The notes under the pieces are model-generated. The model was given only the letters and a program-made list of their open reading frames with translations. It was not told where the DNA came from and did not search any database. Positions 1 to 7,362 of a stretch of DNA of 64,000 bases are shown here, piece by piece; position 1 is the stretch's first letter; each line of letters opens with the position of its first letter. The position numbers and the translations under genes were made by a program. The stretch is taken from NCBI RefSeq assembly GCF_003860135.1, contig NZ_RQYN01000006.1, positions 16,727 through 80,726 of the forward strand. The letters are read 5' to 3'. The stretch comes from Tannerella forsythia. Its GTDB lineage: Bacteria; Bacteroidota; Bacteroidia; Bacteroidales; Tannerellaceae.

Positions 1-721
1 GCTTCTCCTGTACGGGTCGGATGAATTCGGCAATATATTCGTCGCGCGAACGTTTCGTCTCGTTCAGCTTCGTTTTGATGTACTGATACTTTTTCGGATC
101 GATGTATTTCAACGACAAATCCTCCAACTCGCTCTTGATGGTATAGAGACCGAGTCGATGCGCCAGCGGCGCGTAAAGATACGACACCTCCGTAGCCAAT
201 CGGATGCGATCCTTATCGTCCCTGATCTGCTTGCCCATACGCATCATGCAAAGACGGTCGGCAATCATGATCAGGATGACGCGCACGTCTTCGGCAAACG
301 AGAAGAGCAGGTGATGAAAGTTCTCGGAGTTGACGGCCGTATTACGGGCATAGAGGTCGGAAGTCTTCAGCAGACGGCGAATCATCAGCGCCACCTCATC
401 GTCGAAGGTACGTTCTACCTCATCGAGCGTGACAGCCTCTTTCATGACCGGCCGATAAAGTAACAGAGCGATGACGGACGTCCGTTTCAGTCCGATATCT
501 CTCGTCGCGATCAGCGCCGTGTTGATATTGCGCAACAAACCGTTGATTCCGTTGCGGTCGCGTCCGTAACAGTCGAGTGCGACGACCCTTCTCATCAGGC
601 TTTTCATCTTCGGCGCGTCCTCTTTTTGCAGGCAATACGACAAATGTGAAAACAACAGACGATAGGTCGTGAAAAACTCTTTCTTCTCTTCCGGCGTAAA
701 AAAAGGCGTTGTCTTATCCAT
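1..721 (-). CDS. relA: RelA/SpoT-family (p)ppGpp synthetase, N-terminal part
   Basis: The reading frame starts at the ATG at 719-721 on the minus strand and runs off the left edge, so only the first ~240 residues (MDKTTPFFTPEEKKEFF...) are present. The sequence aligns by eye with the HD-domain region and the start of the synthetase domain of long RelA/SpoT proteins (e.g. ..YLYAPLAHRLGLYTIKSELEDL.., typical of the synthetase entry). At the place where a functional SpoT/Rel hydrolase has the HD-x-x-ED motif, this protein reads ALLLYRPVMKEAVTLDEV, so the metal-binding His-Asp pair is missing. From family knowledge, such proteins make (p)ppGpp but cannot degrade it, and a second bifunctional SpoT is expected elsewhere. 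The gene is separated from the downstream HAD gene by ~80 bp and reads in the same direction. Family call is strong; loss of hydrolase activity is inferred from the missing motif. Confidence 0.88.
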   Translation of the reverse strand, partial: MDKTTPFFTPEEKKEFFTTYRLLFSHLSYCLQKEDAPKMKSLMRRVVALDCYGRDRNGINGLLRNINTALIATRDIGLKRTSVIALLLYRPVMKEAVTLDEVERTFDDEVALMIRRLLKTSDLYARNTAVNSENFHHLLFSFAEDVRVILIMIADRLCMMRMGKQIRDDKDRIRLATEVSYLYAPLAHRLGLYTIKSELEDLSLKYIDPKKYQYIKTKLNETKRSRDEYIAEFIRPVQEK

Positions 722-802
722 AACGATGAGTCTGTAAATTCGTAAAAATAATGATTCGGATCAGAATCCGATATGGCCGGTGCGACCGGCAACGCGCTCC
801 TC

Positions 803-1453
803 TCAGTCGAGCAGCGCAAGCATCTGTTCGTAAGTGAAGCCGCGGAAATCGGGAATCACGAGATCGCACAGCCCGGCGATAGCTTCGGCCGGGTTCGTCG
901 TAGCCAGCCCGACCACTTTCATGCCCGCCCGGCGCCCCGACTCGATACCGTGAAACGAATCTTCAAAAACGATGCAGTTCTCCGGCACCGTACCGCACGT
1001 CTCGGCAGCCAGCAGATAAGCGTCGGGAGCGGGCTTGGAGCGGACAAACATCTCGGCCGTCAGGATATGCTCGAAAGTCTGCCGCAACTCCGGACGAGCC
1101 CGGTGAACATACGTCATCTTGGCATGGTTCGAACTCGTCACCACCGCCTTACGCACCCCGTTGAGTCGCAACGATTCGAGAAGCGTCTCGATGCCCGGAA
1201 TATAATCGTAGCGCATGGCGCTCTCGAACTCCGCCAAACGATCGAGAATCAATTGCTGCGCTTCGCGCTGATCCTTGAAATACTTCTCGAAGATCTGTAT
1301 CAGCGTTTGCCCCTTGATAATGCTCCCGAAGTCGGGTATATCGGGTTGAAGTATCGGCGCCAGCTCTCCCCAGAAACGTGTATAATGCGTTTCGGTGTCG
1401 AAAATAACCCCATCCAGATCGAACAGGGCGGCTATCGGTTTCGTTTTGTCCAT
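803..1453 (-). CDS. HAD-superfamily phosphatase / beta-phosphoglucomutase-like
   Basis: About 216 residues from the ATG at 1451-1453; a GTG three codons upstream (1462) is an alternative. Motif I is FDLDGVIFDTETHY (nucleophile Asp and acid/base Asp of DxDG), followed by an alpha-helical C1 cap, motif II VVTSSN, the motif III lysine in RSKPAPDAYLLAA, and motif IV VFEDSFHGIESGRRAGM. This is the subfamily that contains beta-phosphoglucomutase, phosphoglycolate phosphatase and other sugar-phosphate phosphatases; the substrate cannot be told from the sequence. It is cytoplasmic (no signal peptide). A consensus -7 box (TATCTTTG on the minus strand) lies at 1485-1492, about 32 bp before the ATG. relA follows downstream in the same direction, so co-transcription is possible. 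Confidence 0.85.
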   Translation of the reverse strand: MDKTKPIAALFDLDGVIFDTETHYTRFWGELAPILQPDIPDFGSIIKGQTLIQIFEKYFKDQREAQQLILDRLAEFESAMRYDYIPGIETLLESLRLNGVRKAVVTSSNHAKMTYVHRARPELRQTFEHILTAEMFVRSKPAPDAYLLAAETCGTVPENCIVFEDSFHGIESGRRAGMKVVGLATTNPAEAIAGLCDLVIPDFRGFTYEQMLALLD

Positions 1454-1484
1454 CTTGATCACGTTTTCGCGTAAAATCCGAGTA

Positions 1485-1492
1485 CAAAGATA
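1485..1492 (-). promoter_or_regulatory. Bacteroidetes -7 box of the HAD gene
   Basis: Minus-strand TATCTTTG matches the Bacteroidetes -7 consensus TAnnTTTG. Its distance to the ATG at 1453 (about 25 nt of leader) is typical of the other genes in this window. Confidence 0.6.
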
Positions 1493-1499
1493 TTATTTT

Positions 1500-1935
1500 T
1501 TATGGCTTTCCGGGTTTTTCCCCTATCTCTTTTCTACTCTGAAAAGGCCGACGAAGTGAAAAACGAAAAGTGAAAAACGAAAAGTGAAAAGTGATACCCT
1601 GCGGGCGGTGAGTTGTTGAAATGTTGAGTTGTTTATCCGAACGCAAATAACCGCGAATAACCGCGAATCAACGCAAATTAAACTTGTAAAACTTGTCATA
1701 AACTTGTGCAACTTGTGGTTAAATCTGAATGCTGAACGCTGATGGCTGAACGCTGTAACAGCCCCGCAGGGGCGTATTAATTCAGCCCAATGTGAAGCGT
1801 AGCGAAGCGTTGGGAAAAAAGACGATCTCCTCGGCAGAGGGCTGAAAGCCTGACATTAAATTAATTGTCAATGGTTAATTGTCATTCAGTGTTCAGTCCT
1901 TCGGGGGTTGAATTGTTGAGTTGTTGAGTTGTTTA
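1500..1935. other. Gene-free repeat-rich spacer
   Basis: No credible coding region. It contains low-complexity repeats: GTGAAAAACGAAAA copies near 1556-1592, GAGTTGTTGA/AATGTTGAGTTG at 1608-1631 and again at 1910-1931, CCGCGAAT repeats at 1649-1670, and AACTTGT repeats at 1680-1718. A short palindrome GCCCCGCAGGGGC at about 1760-1772 is followed by CGTAGCGAAGCG at about 1797-1808. The last two resemble the short dispersed palindromic elements seen between genes in many Bacteroidales, but I cannot assign a family. Confidence 0.5.
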
Positions 1936-2355
1936 GTTTCCACCACGGAAAGCGAAGTTTCCGCCACGGAAAGCAAAGTTTCCGCCACGGAAAGCGAAGT
2001 TTCCACCACGGAAAGTAAAGTTTCCGCCACGGAAAGCGAAGTTTCCACCACGGAAAGCAAAGTTTCCGCCACGGAAAGCAAAGTTTCCACCACGGAAAGC
2101 AAAGTTTCCGTCACGGAAAGCGAAGTTTCCGCCACGGAAAGTAAAGTTTCCGTCACGGAAAGCGAAGTTTCCGCCACGGAGAGCGAGGTTTCCGCCACGG
2201 AAAGTAAAGTTTCCGCCACGGAAAGCGAGGTTTCCGCCACGGAAAGTAAAGTTTCCGCCACGGAAAGCGAGGTTTCCGCCACGGAGAGCAAGGTTTCCGT
2301 CGCAGAGAGCGAGGTTTCCGCCACGGAAAGCAAGGTTTCCGCCATAGAAAGCGAG
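1936..2355. repeat. Tandem array of twenty 21-bp units with phased TTTCC/GGAAA half-sites
   Basis: Twenty head-to-tail 21-bp units plus a partial one fill this spacer. The unit is TTTCC-[GA][CT]CAC-GGAAA-G[CT][GA]AAG. The TTTCC and GGAAA half-sites are almost invariant, while the variable positions are mainly transitions in the spacers. Half-sites alternate in orientation with centre spacings of 10 and 11 bp, so one half-site falls on every helical turn. The last few units (from ~2280) are degenerating (GGAGA, CAGAG, ATAGA). Because 21 is a multiple of three and no stop codon occurs, long open frames run through the array in several frames (for example heptads VSATESK/E). The variable sites change amino acids and the arms do not, so I read it as non-coding. 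Confidence 0.9.
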
Positions 2356-2656
2356 GTTTCCACACCTCAGTGCTTTATATAGCGCCTTCCGACGGATGCA
2401 AAACCGGCAGAGCCGTATATTACCGGACACGGCGGATGAACCGCAAAGAACAGTCCGGAACAACGATAGCACCGGCCGACACTATCCTCAACGAGCAACT
2501 TCCGCTCCGTTACACCCGCTTACAAAAGCCTGTTTATTAACACATTTTCATCCTCTTTCAGACAGAACACGAATATAGAATCGGTCTAAAAGAGAGCGTT
2601 GGATGTCGTTTTTTTTCATTTATTCTTGTCCGATCAGAAAATACTGATTTCCTTTG
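2356..2656. other. Gene-free spacer upstream of the riboswitch, with a possible promoter
   Basis: No convincing coding region. A near-consensus -7 box TTCCTTTG (one mismatch to TAnnTTTG) lies at 2649-2656 directly before the riboswitch and would start transcription at about 2663. No better TAnnTTTG box is seen between the riboswitch and the first operon gene. Confidence 0.4.
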
Positions 2657-2657
2657 C

Positions 2658-2857
2658 CCCCGTCACAGGTGATTCATCATCCGTTCATGGATGATGGGTT
2701 GAAAAGGGAATCCGGTGCGAGTCCGGAACTGTACCCTCAGCTGTAATTTCAGTAGAATGGTTTTGCATTCTTTTTTGATCACTGTAGCCGCATCAAGGCA
2801 ACGGGAAGATCGCAAAACCTTGAAAAAGTCAGAAGACCTGCCTGGGCGACTTTTTTT
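2658..2857 (+). ncRNA. Cobalamin (AdoCbl-type) riboswitch
   Basis: The conserved elements appear in order: GTCACAGGTG (5' side of P1/P2), GGGAATCCGGTGCGAGTCCGG with ACTGTACCC (2706-2735, the core), CTGTAA, GATCACTGTAGCCGCATCAAGG with ACGGGAAGATC (P6-like region, 2777-2811), and the B12 box AGTCAGAAGACCTGCC at 2827-2842. ACAGGT near 2665 pairs with ACCTG at 2836-2840 to close the aptamer. Directly after it, AAAAAGTC (2823-2830) can pair with GACTTTTT (2848-2855). That helix overlaps the B12 box and ends in a run of seven T residues, which could serve as a ligand-sensitive terminator. The first gene downstream is the 4-hydroxybutyryl-CoA dehydratase at 3127. The aptamer call is strong; the mechanism is inference. 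Confidence 0.92.
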
Positions 2858-3126
2858 CATTCTTGGGGAATAGGGAATGGAAAAGACTGCAACGTATTTA
2901 AATAGATGTAATTGATAGATCTATTGCGAGAAGACAGGTTCGTGGTGTGTACACGAGGTCTTCGAAGGGATGTGTAACGCAACAGACCTTGTTCTGTGTC
3001 GACGTAAAGAAGTGGCGCGTCGTTCCGGAATCGGTATGGGGGGCGAAGTATATCCTTTTTGTTCTTCTTCGCAATGGAAACATTGGGCAAACCGGACATT
3101 TTTTTAACTTATAAAAAGAAATATAC
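2858..3126 (+). other. Leader between riboswitch and abfD
   Basis: A 269-nt untranslated stretch with no credible gene. It holds a 12-codon reading frame (ATG at 2877) of no recognised meaning and an inverted repeat AGGTCT...AGACCT (about 2961-2990). No TAnnTTTG promoter box is visible, which supports transcription of abfD from upstream of the riboswitch. Confidence 0.45.
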
Positions 3127-4587
3127 ATGAAGACAAGAGAAGAGTACGTGGAAAGCCTCAGGAAGCTGAATCTGAAGGTTTATTTTATGGGTGAACGGAT
3201 TCATAATCCGGTCGATCATCCGGTAATCAGGCCGTCGCTCAACTCCATCGCCATGACGTATGAATTGGCCGAAATGGAGGAATACAAGGATATTATGACG
3301 GCGACATCGAACCTGACCGGCAAAACGGTCAATCGGTTCTGCCATCTGCATCAAAGCCCCGAAGACTTGAAAAACAAAGTAAAAATGCAACGCCTGCTCG
3401 GACAAAAGACAGCCAGTTGCTTCCAGCGATGCGTCGGAATGGACGCCTTCAATGCCATCTATTCAACGACCTACGAGATGGATCAAGCCCTCGGCACGGA
3501 ATACCACAAACGCTTTGTGGAATACATGAAATATGTACAGGATAACGACCTCGTCGTCGATGGAGCGATGACCGACCCGAAAGGCGACCGGAGTCTCTCG
3601 CCATCGCAACAGGAAGACCCCGATCTATACGTTCATATCAACGAAGTAAGACCCGACGGCATCGTGGTGACGGGTGCCAAAGCCCACCAGACGGGAGCCG
3701 TAAACTCGCACGAGCATCTGATCATGCCGACGATCGCTATGAAAGAAGCCGACGCCGACTACGCCGTATCGTTTGCCATCGAAAGCGATGCCGAAGGAAT
3801 CACGATGATCTACGGCCGCCAGTCGTGCGACACGCGCAAGATGGAAGAAGGCGCCGATATCGACCTCGGCAATCCGATGTTCGGAGGACACGAAGCGCTC
3901 GTCGTATTCGACCATGTATTCGTCCCGAACGAACGGGTATTCATGTGTAAGGAATATCAGTTTGCCGGTATGATGGTCGAACGTTTCGCCGGGTATCACC
4001 GCCAGTCGTACGGAGGATGCAAGGTCGGTGTGGGCGATGTCCTGATCGGTGCGGCCGCCCTGGCTGCCGATTATAACGGCGTACCCAAAGCCTCGCATAT
4101 CAAAGATAAACTCATTGAGATGATTCACCTGAACGAGACGTTATATGCCTGTGGGATCGCTTGCTCGTCGGAAGGTGTAAAGATGCCGGCCGGGAATTAT
4201 ATGATCGACCTGCTGCTGGCCAATGTCTGCAAACAGAATGTAACCCGTTTCCCGTACGAAATCACCCGTCTGGCCGAAGATATTGCCGGAGGACTGATGG
4301 TCACCATGCCCTCGGAACGAGACTTGCACTCGAAAGAAACGGGCGATATCGTCCGCAAATATCTGGCCGGCGCAAAAGGAAAAGACACCACCAACCGGAT
4401 GCGCATTCTGCGTCTGATCGAGAATTTAACTTTGGGGACAGCCGCCGTCGGCTATCGTACGGAGTCGCTGCACGGAGCCGGATCGCCGCAAGCGCAACGC
4501 ATCATGATTGCGCGTCAAGGCGATTTGGAAGCCAAGAAGAAAATGGCGCGTACCATCGCCCGCATCGACGAATCATTAGATCAATAA
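3127..4587 (+). CDS. abfD: 4-hydroxybutyryl-CoA dehydratase / vinylacetyl-CoA isomerase
   Basis: 486 residues, the usual length of AbfD. This [4Fe-4S]- and FAD-containing enzyme converts 4-hydroxybutyryl-CoA to crotonyl-CoA by radical chemistry. The cluster ligands known from Clostridium aminobutyricum (C99, C103, H292, C299) appear here with a one-residue offset: C98 and C102 in ASCFQRC, and H291 and C298 in YHRQSYGGC. The active-site stretch SHEHLIMPT and the acyl-CoA-dehydrogenase-like fold are also visible. It is the first gene after the cobalamin riboswitch and is followed after 4 bp by a NifU-like gene. In this pathway it replaces the thiolase, 3-hydroxyacyl-CoA dehydrogenase and crotonase used by other butyrate producers. 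It is oxygen-sensitive, which fits an anaerobe. Confidence 0.96.
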   Translation: MKTREEYVESLRKLNLKVYFMGERIHNPVDHPVIRPSLNSIAMTYELAEMEEYKDIMTATSNLTGKTVNRFCHLHQSPEDLKNKVKMQRLLGQKTASCFQRCVGMDAFNAIYSTTYEMDQALGTEYHKRFVEYMKYVQDNDLVVDGAMTDPKGDRSLSPSQQEDPDLYVHINEVRPDGIVVTGAKAHQTGAVNSHEHLIMPTIAMKEADADYAVSFAIESDAEGITMIYGRQSCDTRKMEEGADIDLGNPMFGGHEALVVFDHVFVPNERVFMCKEYQFAGMMVERFAGYHRQSYGGCKVGVGDVLIGAAALAADYNGVPKASHIKDKLIEMIHLNETLYACGIACSSEGVKMPAGNYMIDLLLANVCKQNVTRFPYEITRLAEDIAGGLMVTMPSERDLHSKETGDIVRKYLAGAKGKDTTNRMRILRLIENLTLGTAAVGYRTESLHGAGSPQAQRIMIARQGDLEAKKKMARTIARIDESLDQ

Positions 4588-4591
4588 GAAC

Positions 4592-4897
4592 GTGAAGGAA
4601 ACGGAACGATTCATCGAAAAAGAGGCCGTCACTGCCGTGCTGCGCGAGAAGATCAGTCCTCTCCTGCGCAGTCACGGAGGTGATTTGACCTTGACGGGGA
4701 TCTCCCGGTCGGTCGTCAAAGTGTCTTTCACCGGAGCCTGCCAATATTGTCCTTCGGCCTGCGAAACGCTCGAACACGTCGTGCAGAAAATCCTTCGCGA
4801 AACGCTGGGCGACGAAACGATCCGGGTGGAAACCGACTATGGCGTCAGTGAGGCACTGCTCGATGAAGCCAAACGGATTCTTCGGAAAACCCATTAA
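4592..4897 (+). CDS. NifU-like Fe-S cluster carrier
   Basis: 101 residues starting at a GTG only 4 bp after the abfD stop; no ATG in frame is better placed. The sequence SHGGDLTLTGIS..VVKVSFTGACQYCPSACETL is the NifU C-terminal (Nfu) domain. Its cluster-binding CxxC is C50/C53, with a further cysteine at C57. Nfu proteins assemble or carry [4Fe-4S] clusters to target enzymes. The position between the oxygen-sensitive [4Fe-4S] dehydratase and the CoA-transferase suggests a carrier dedicated to AbfD; that role is inferred from the neighbourhood. A similar NifU-related gene accompanies the abf genes in Porphyromonas gingivalis, as far as I recall. Confidence 0.88.
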   Translation: MKETERFIEKEAVTAVLREKISPLLRSHGGDLTLTGISRSVVKVSFTGACQYCPSACETLEHVVQKILRETLGDETIRVETDYGVSEALLDEAKRILRKTH

Positions 4898-4910
4898 TCG
4901 AATATAACAA

Positions 4911-6203
4911 ATGGAATGGAAAACAACCTATCGTAACAAAATCGTCTCGGCCGATGAAGCTGTCAGGCGTATCCGCGATAACGAATGGGTATCGTTGGGA
5001 CATGCCGCCGGAGTACCGCAGCGATGTGTCGATGCCCTGATACGGAACTATAAATGGTTTAAAAACGTCAGCATTTACCACATGCTCGTCTTGGGCGAAG
5101 CAAAATATACGGAACCCGGGATGGAAGAAGCTTTCCGCCATGTCGCCAGTTTTATCGGGGCGAATACGCGGGCTGCGATCAAAGAGAAGCGAGTCGATTT
5201 TCTTCCGGCTTTTCTCTCGGAAGTGCCCCGGATGATGCGTGAGCGACTGCTTCCTGTCGATGTCGCCATCGTACAGCTCTCACCTCCCGACGAGGACGGG
5301 AATTGCAGCTTCGGCATATCGTCCGACTATTCGAAGCCATCGACCGAGCATGCGCGGTTAGTGATCGGCGAAATCAACGAGCAGATGCCGTATATCGGAG
5401 GAGACAACCTGATTCATCTGTCGAAGCTCGACTATATCGTGGAGGCCGACTATCCGCTTTATACGATTGCGCCTCCTCGCATCACCGAAGTAGAAGAAGC
5501 CATCGGAAGAAACTGTGCCACGCTGATCGAGGACGGAGCAACGCTTCAGTTGGGTATCGGCGCGATTCCGGACGCCGTGCTTCTTTTCCTGAAAGACAAG
5601 AAAGATTTGGGCATTCATTCGGAAATGTTCTCGGACGGGGTGCTGGAGCTGGTCAAAAGCGGCGTAATCAACGGAAAAGCGAAAACGCTACATCCGAATA
5701 AGATGGTGGCAACATTCTTGATGGGAACGCAGGCGCTGTATGACTTTTTAAATCACAACCCGGACGTGGAGATGTATCCGTCCGATTATGTGAACGATCC
5801 TCGAGTGATCGCGCAGAACGACCGGATGATCAGTATTAATAGTTGTATCTCGGTCGATCTTGCCGGACAGGTGGCATCCGAAAGCATCGGCTTGCAACAA
5901 ATCAGCGGCACGGGAGGTCAGGTCGACTATGTACGTGGCAGCAATTGGTCGAAAGGAGGAAAAAGCATCATGGCGATGCCTTCGACGGCGAAAAACGGCA
6001 CAGCCTCCCGCATCGTAGCCACACTGACCGAGGGCACCACCGTCACGACCTCTCGCAACGACGTGGATTATGTCGTAACCGAGTACGGGATCGCCCGTCT
6101 GAAAGGCTTATCGCTCCGTGAGCGCGCCAAGGCGTTAATCAAGATTGCTCATCCCGATTTCAGGGAAGAATTGGAAGCATTTTATCAACAACGATTTCAT
6201 TAA
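4911..6203 (+). CDS. abfT: 4-hydroxybutyrate CoA-transferase
   Basis: 430 residues, class I CoA-transferase of the AbfT/Cat2 type. It moves CoA from acetyl-CoA or butyryl-CoA to 4-hydroxybutyrate. The catalytic glutamate is E238 in GIHSEMFSDGV, the same number as in the C. aminobutyricum enzyme. The N-terminal half has the expected AHAAGVPQRCVDAL-like oxyanion region (residues ~30-43), and LQLGIGAIPDAV lies just before the active site. The gene starts 13 bp after the NifU-like gene. Since it can use butyryl-CoA as donor, it may also release butyrate at the end of the pathway, closing the CoA cycle without ATP; this last point is inference from the family. Confidence 0.94.
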   Translation: MEWKTTYRNKIVSADEAVRRIRDNEWVSLGHAAGVPQRCVDALIRNYKWFKNVSIYHMLVLGEAKYTEPGMEEAFRHVASFIGANTRAAIKEKRVDFLPAFLSEVPRMMRERLLPVDVAIVQLSPPDEDGNCSFGISSDYSKPSTEHARLVIGEINEQMPYIGGDNLIHLSKLDYIVEADYPLYTIAPPRITEVEEAIGRNCATLIEDGATLQLGIGAIPDAVLLFLKDKKDLGIHSEMFSDGVLELVKSGVINGKAKTLHPNKMVATFLMGTQALYDFLNHNPDVEMYPSDYVNDPRVIAQNDRMISINSCISVDLAGQVASESIGLQQISGTGGQVDYVRGSNWSKGGKSIMAMPSTAKNGTASRIVATLTEGTTVTTSRNDVDYVVTEYGIARLKGLSLRERAKALIKIAHPDFREELEAFYQQRFH

Positions 6204-6234
6204 GTCCGATACGTATCATCCAAATATTACGAAT

Positions 6235-7350
6235 ATGCAACTATTCAAATTAAAAACAACGATTCACCGATTCGAAACGTTCGGTGATTTTGCGAAGGCA
6301 TTTGCCCTCGGCGAGAATGATCTTGTTATTACCAACGAGTTTCTGTATGAACCGTACATGAAATCGTGTAATCTTCCCTGCCGATTTATCATGCAGGAGA
6401 AGTACGGCTTGGGAGAACCTTCGGACGAAATGATGAACCGTATGCTGAAAGAAGTAGCGAACCTGCCTTATACGCGCGTCATTGCCATCGGAGGCGGCAC
6501 GGTGATCGACATCTCGAAGCTCTTCGTGCTGCAAGGCCTCAACGACATATCGGATGCGTTCGACCGTAAGATTCCGCTTATCAAAGAGAAACAACTGGTC
6601 ATCGTTCCTACGACTTGCGGAACGGGCAGCGAAGTAACGAATCTCTCCATTGCCGAAATCAAAAGCCGTCATACGAAAATGGGACTGGCCGACGATACGA
6701 TTCTGGCCGACGACGCTGTTATCCTGCCGGAATTACTGAGAGGACTGCCGTTCAAGTTCTATGCGTGCAGTGCTATTGACGCGTTGATACATGCCATCGA
6801 ATCCTATGTTTCTCCCAAAGCGAACCCGTACACGCGGATTTTCAGCGAGGCCGCCTGGAACATCATCCTCGATGTGTTCCGGAAGATTGCAGCCAAAGGA
6901 CAGGACTACCGTTTCGAGAAAATGGGCGAGATGATCATGGCCAGTAACTTCGCGGGGATCGCTTTCGGGAATGCCGGGGTAGGTGCCGTACATGCGCTCT
7001 CGTATCCGCTCGGAGGCACGTATCATGTGCCGCATGGCGAAGCGAATTACCAGTTCTTTACCGAAGTATTCAAAACATATCAGGCAAAGAATCCGGAAGG
7101 AAGCATCGCGGAACTGAACCGAAAGATAGGGGAACAACTCAACTGTAGCCCGGGAGAAGTATTTCAGGAGTTAGACAAGTTGCTGGGTTGTCTGATCGAG
7201 AAGCGGCCACTCCGGGAATACGGTATGAAACCCGAAGAAATAAAAGGCTTCGCCGAATCGGTCATGAAAACACAGCAACGTTTATTAGTCAATAATTACG
7301 TGGCACTCACACAAGACGAAATAGCAACCATTTATCAAACGTTATACTAA
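6235..7350 (+). CDS. 4hbD: 4-hydroxybutyrate dehydrogenase (iron-containing ADH family)
   Basis: 371 residues from the ATG at 6235 (MQLFKLKTTIHRFETF), the same length as the Clostridium kluyveri enzyme; an in-frame upstream extension overlaps abfT and is unlikely. It reduces succinate semialdehyde to 4-hydroxybutyrate with NADH. It shows the group III ADH signatures: AIGGGTVIDISK (NAD binding), TTCGTGSEVTN, and metal ligands Asp in SAIDALIHAIESY and His in VGAVHALSYPLGGTYHVPHGEAN. It is in the middle of the butyrate operon, 31 bp after the transferase gene, and feeds AbfT with substrate. The family call is firm and the substrate follows from the operon context. Confidence 0.93.
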   Translation: MQLFKLKTTIHRFETFGDFAKAFALGENDLVITNEFLYEPYMKSCNLPCRFIMQEKYGLGEPSDEMMNRMLKEVANLPYTRVIAIGGGTVIDISKLFVLQGLNDISDAFDRKIPLIKEKQLVIVPTTCGTGSEVTNLSIAEIKSRHTKMGLADDTILADDAVILPELLRGLPFKFYACSAIDALIHAIESYVSPKANPYTRIFSEAAWNIILDVFRKIAAKGQDYRFEKMGEMIMASNFAGIAFGNAGVGAVHALSYPLGGTYHVPHGEANYQFFTEVFKTYQAKNPEGSIAELNRKIGEQLNCSPGEVFQELDKLLGCLIEKRPLREYGMKPEEIKGFAESVMKTQQRLLVNNYVALTQDEIATIYQTLY

Positions 7351-7362
7351 ATCATCAACACT

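Noticed and set aside
1893..2472. Long open frames of 150-180 codons on both strands over the 21-bp array, including heptad-repeat proteins
   Set aside because: They arise because the repeat length is a multiple of three and lacks stops. Variation changes residues in all frames, starts are TTG or other weak codons, and no promoter or signal is seen.
2396..2578. 60-codon plus-strand frame before the riboswitch
   Set aside because: No start context, no family resemblance, low-complexity surroundings.
6145..6234. Upstream extension of the 4-hydroxybutyrate dehydrogenase
   Set aside because: It overlaps the CoA-transferase; the ATG at 6235 gives the exact family length.
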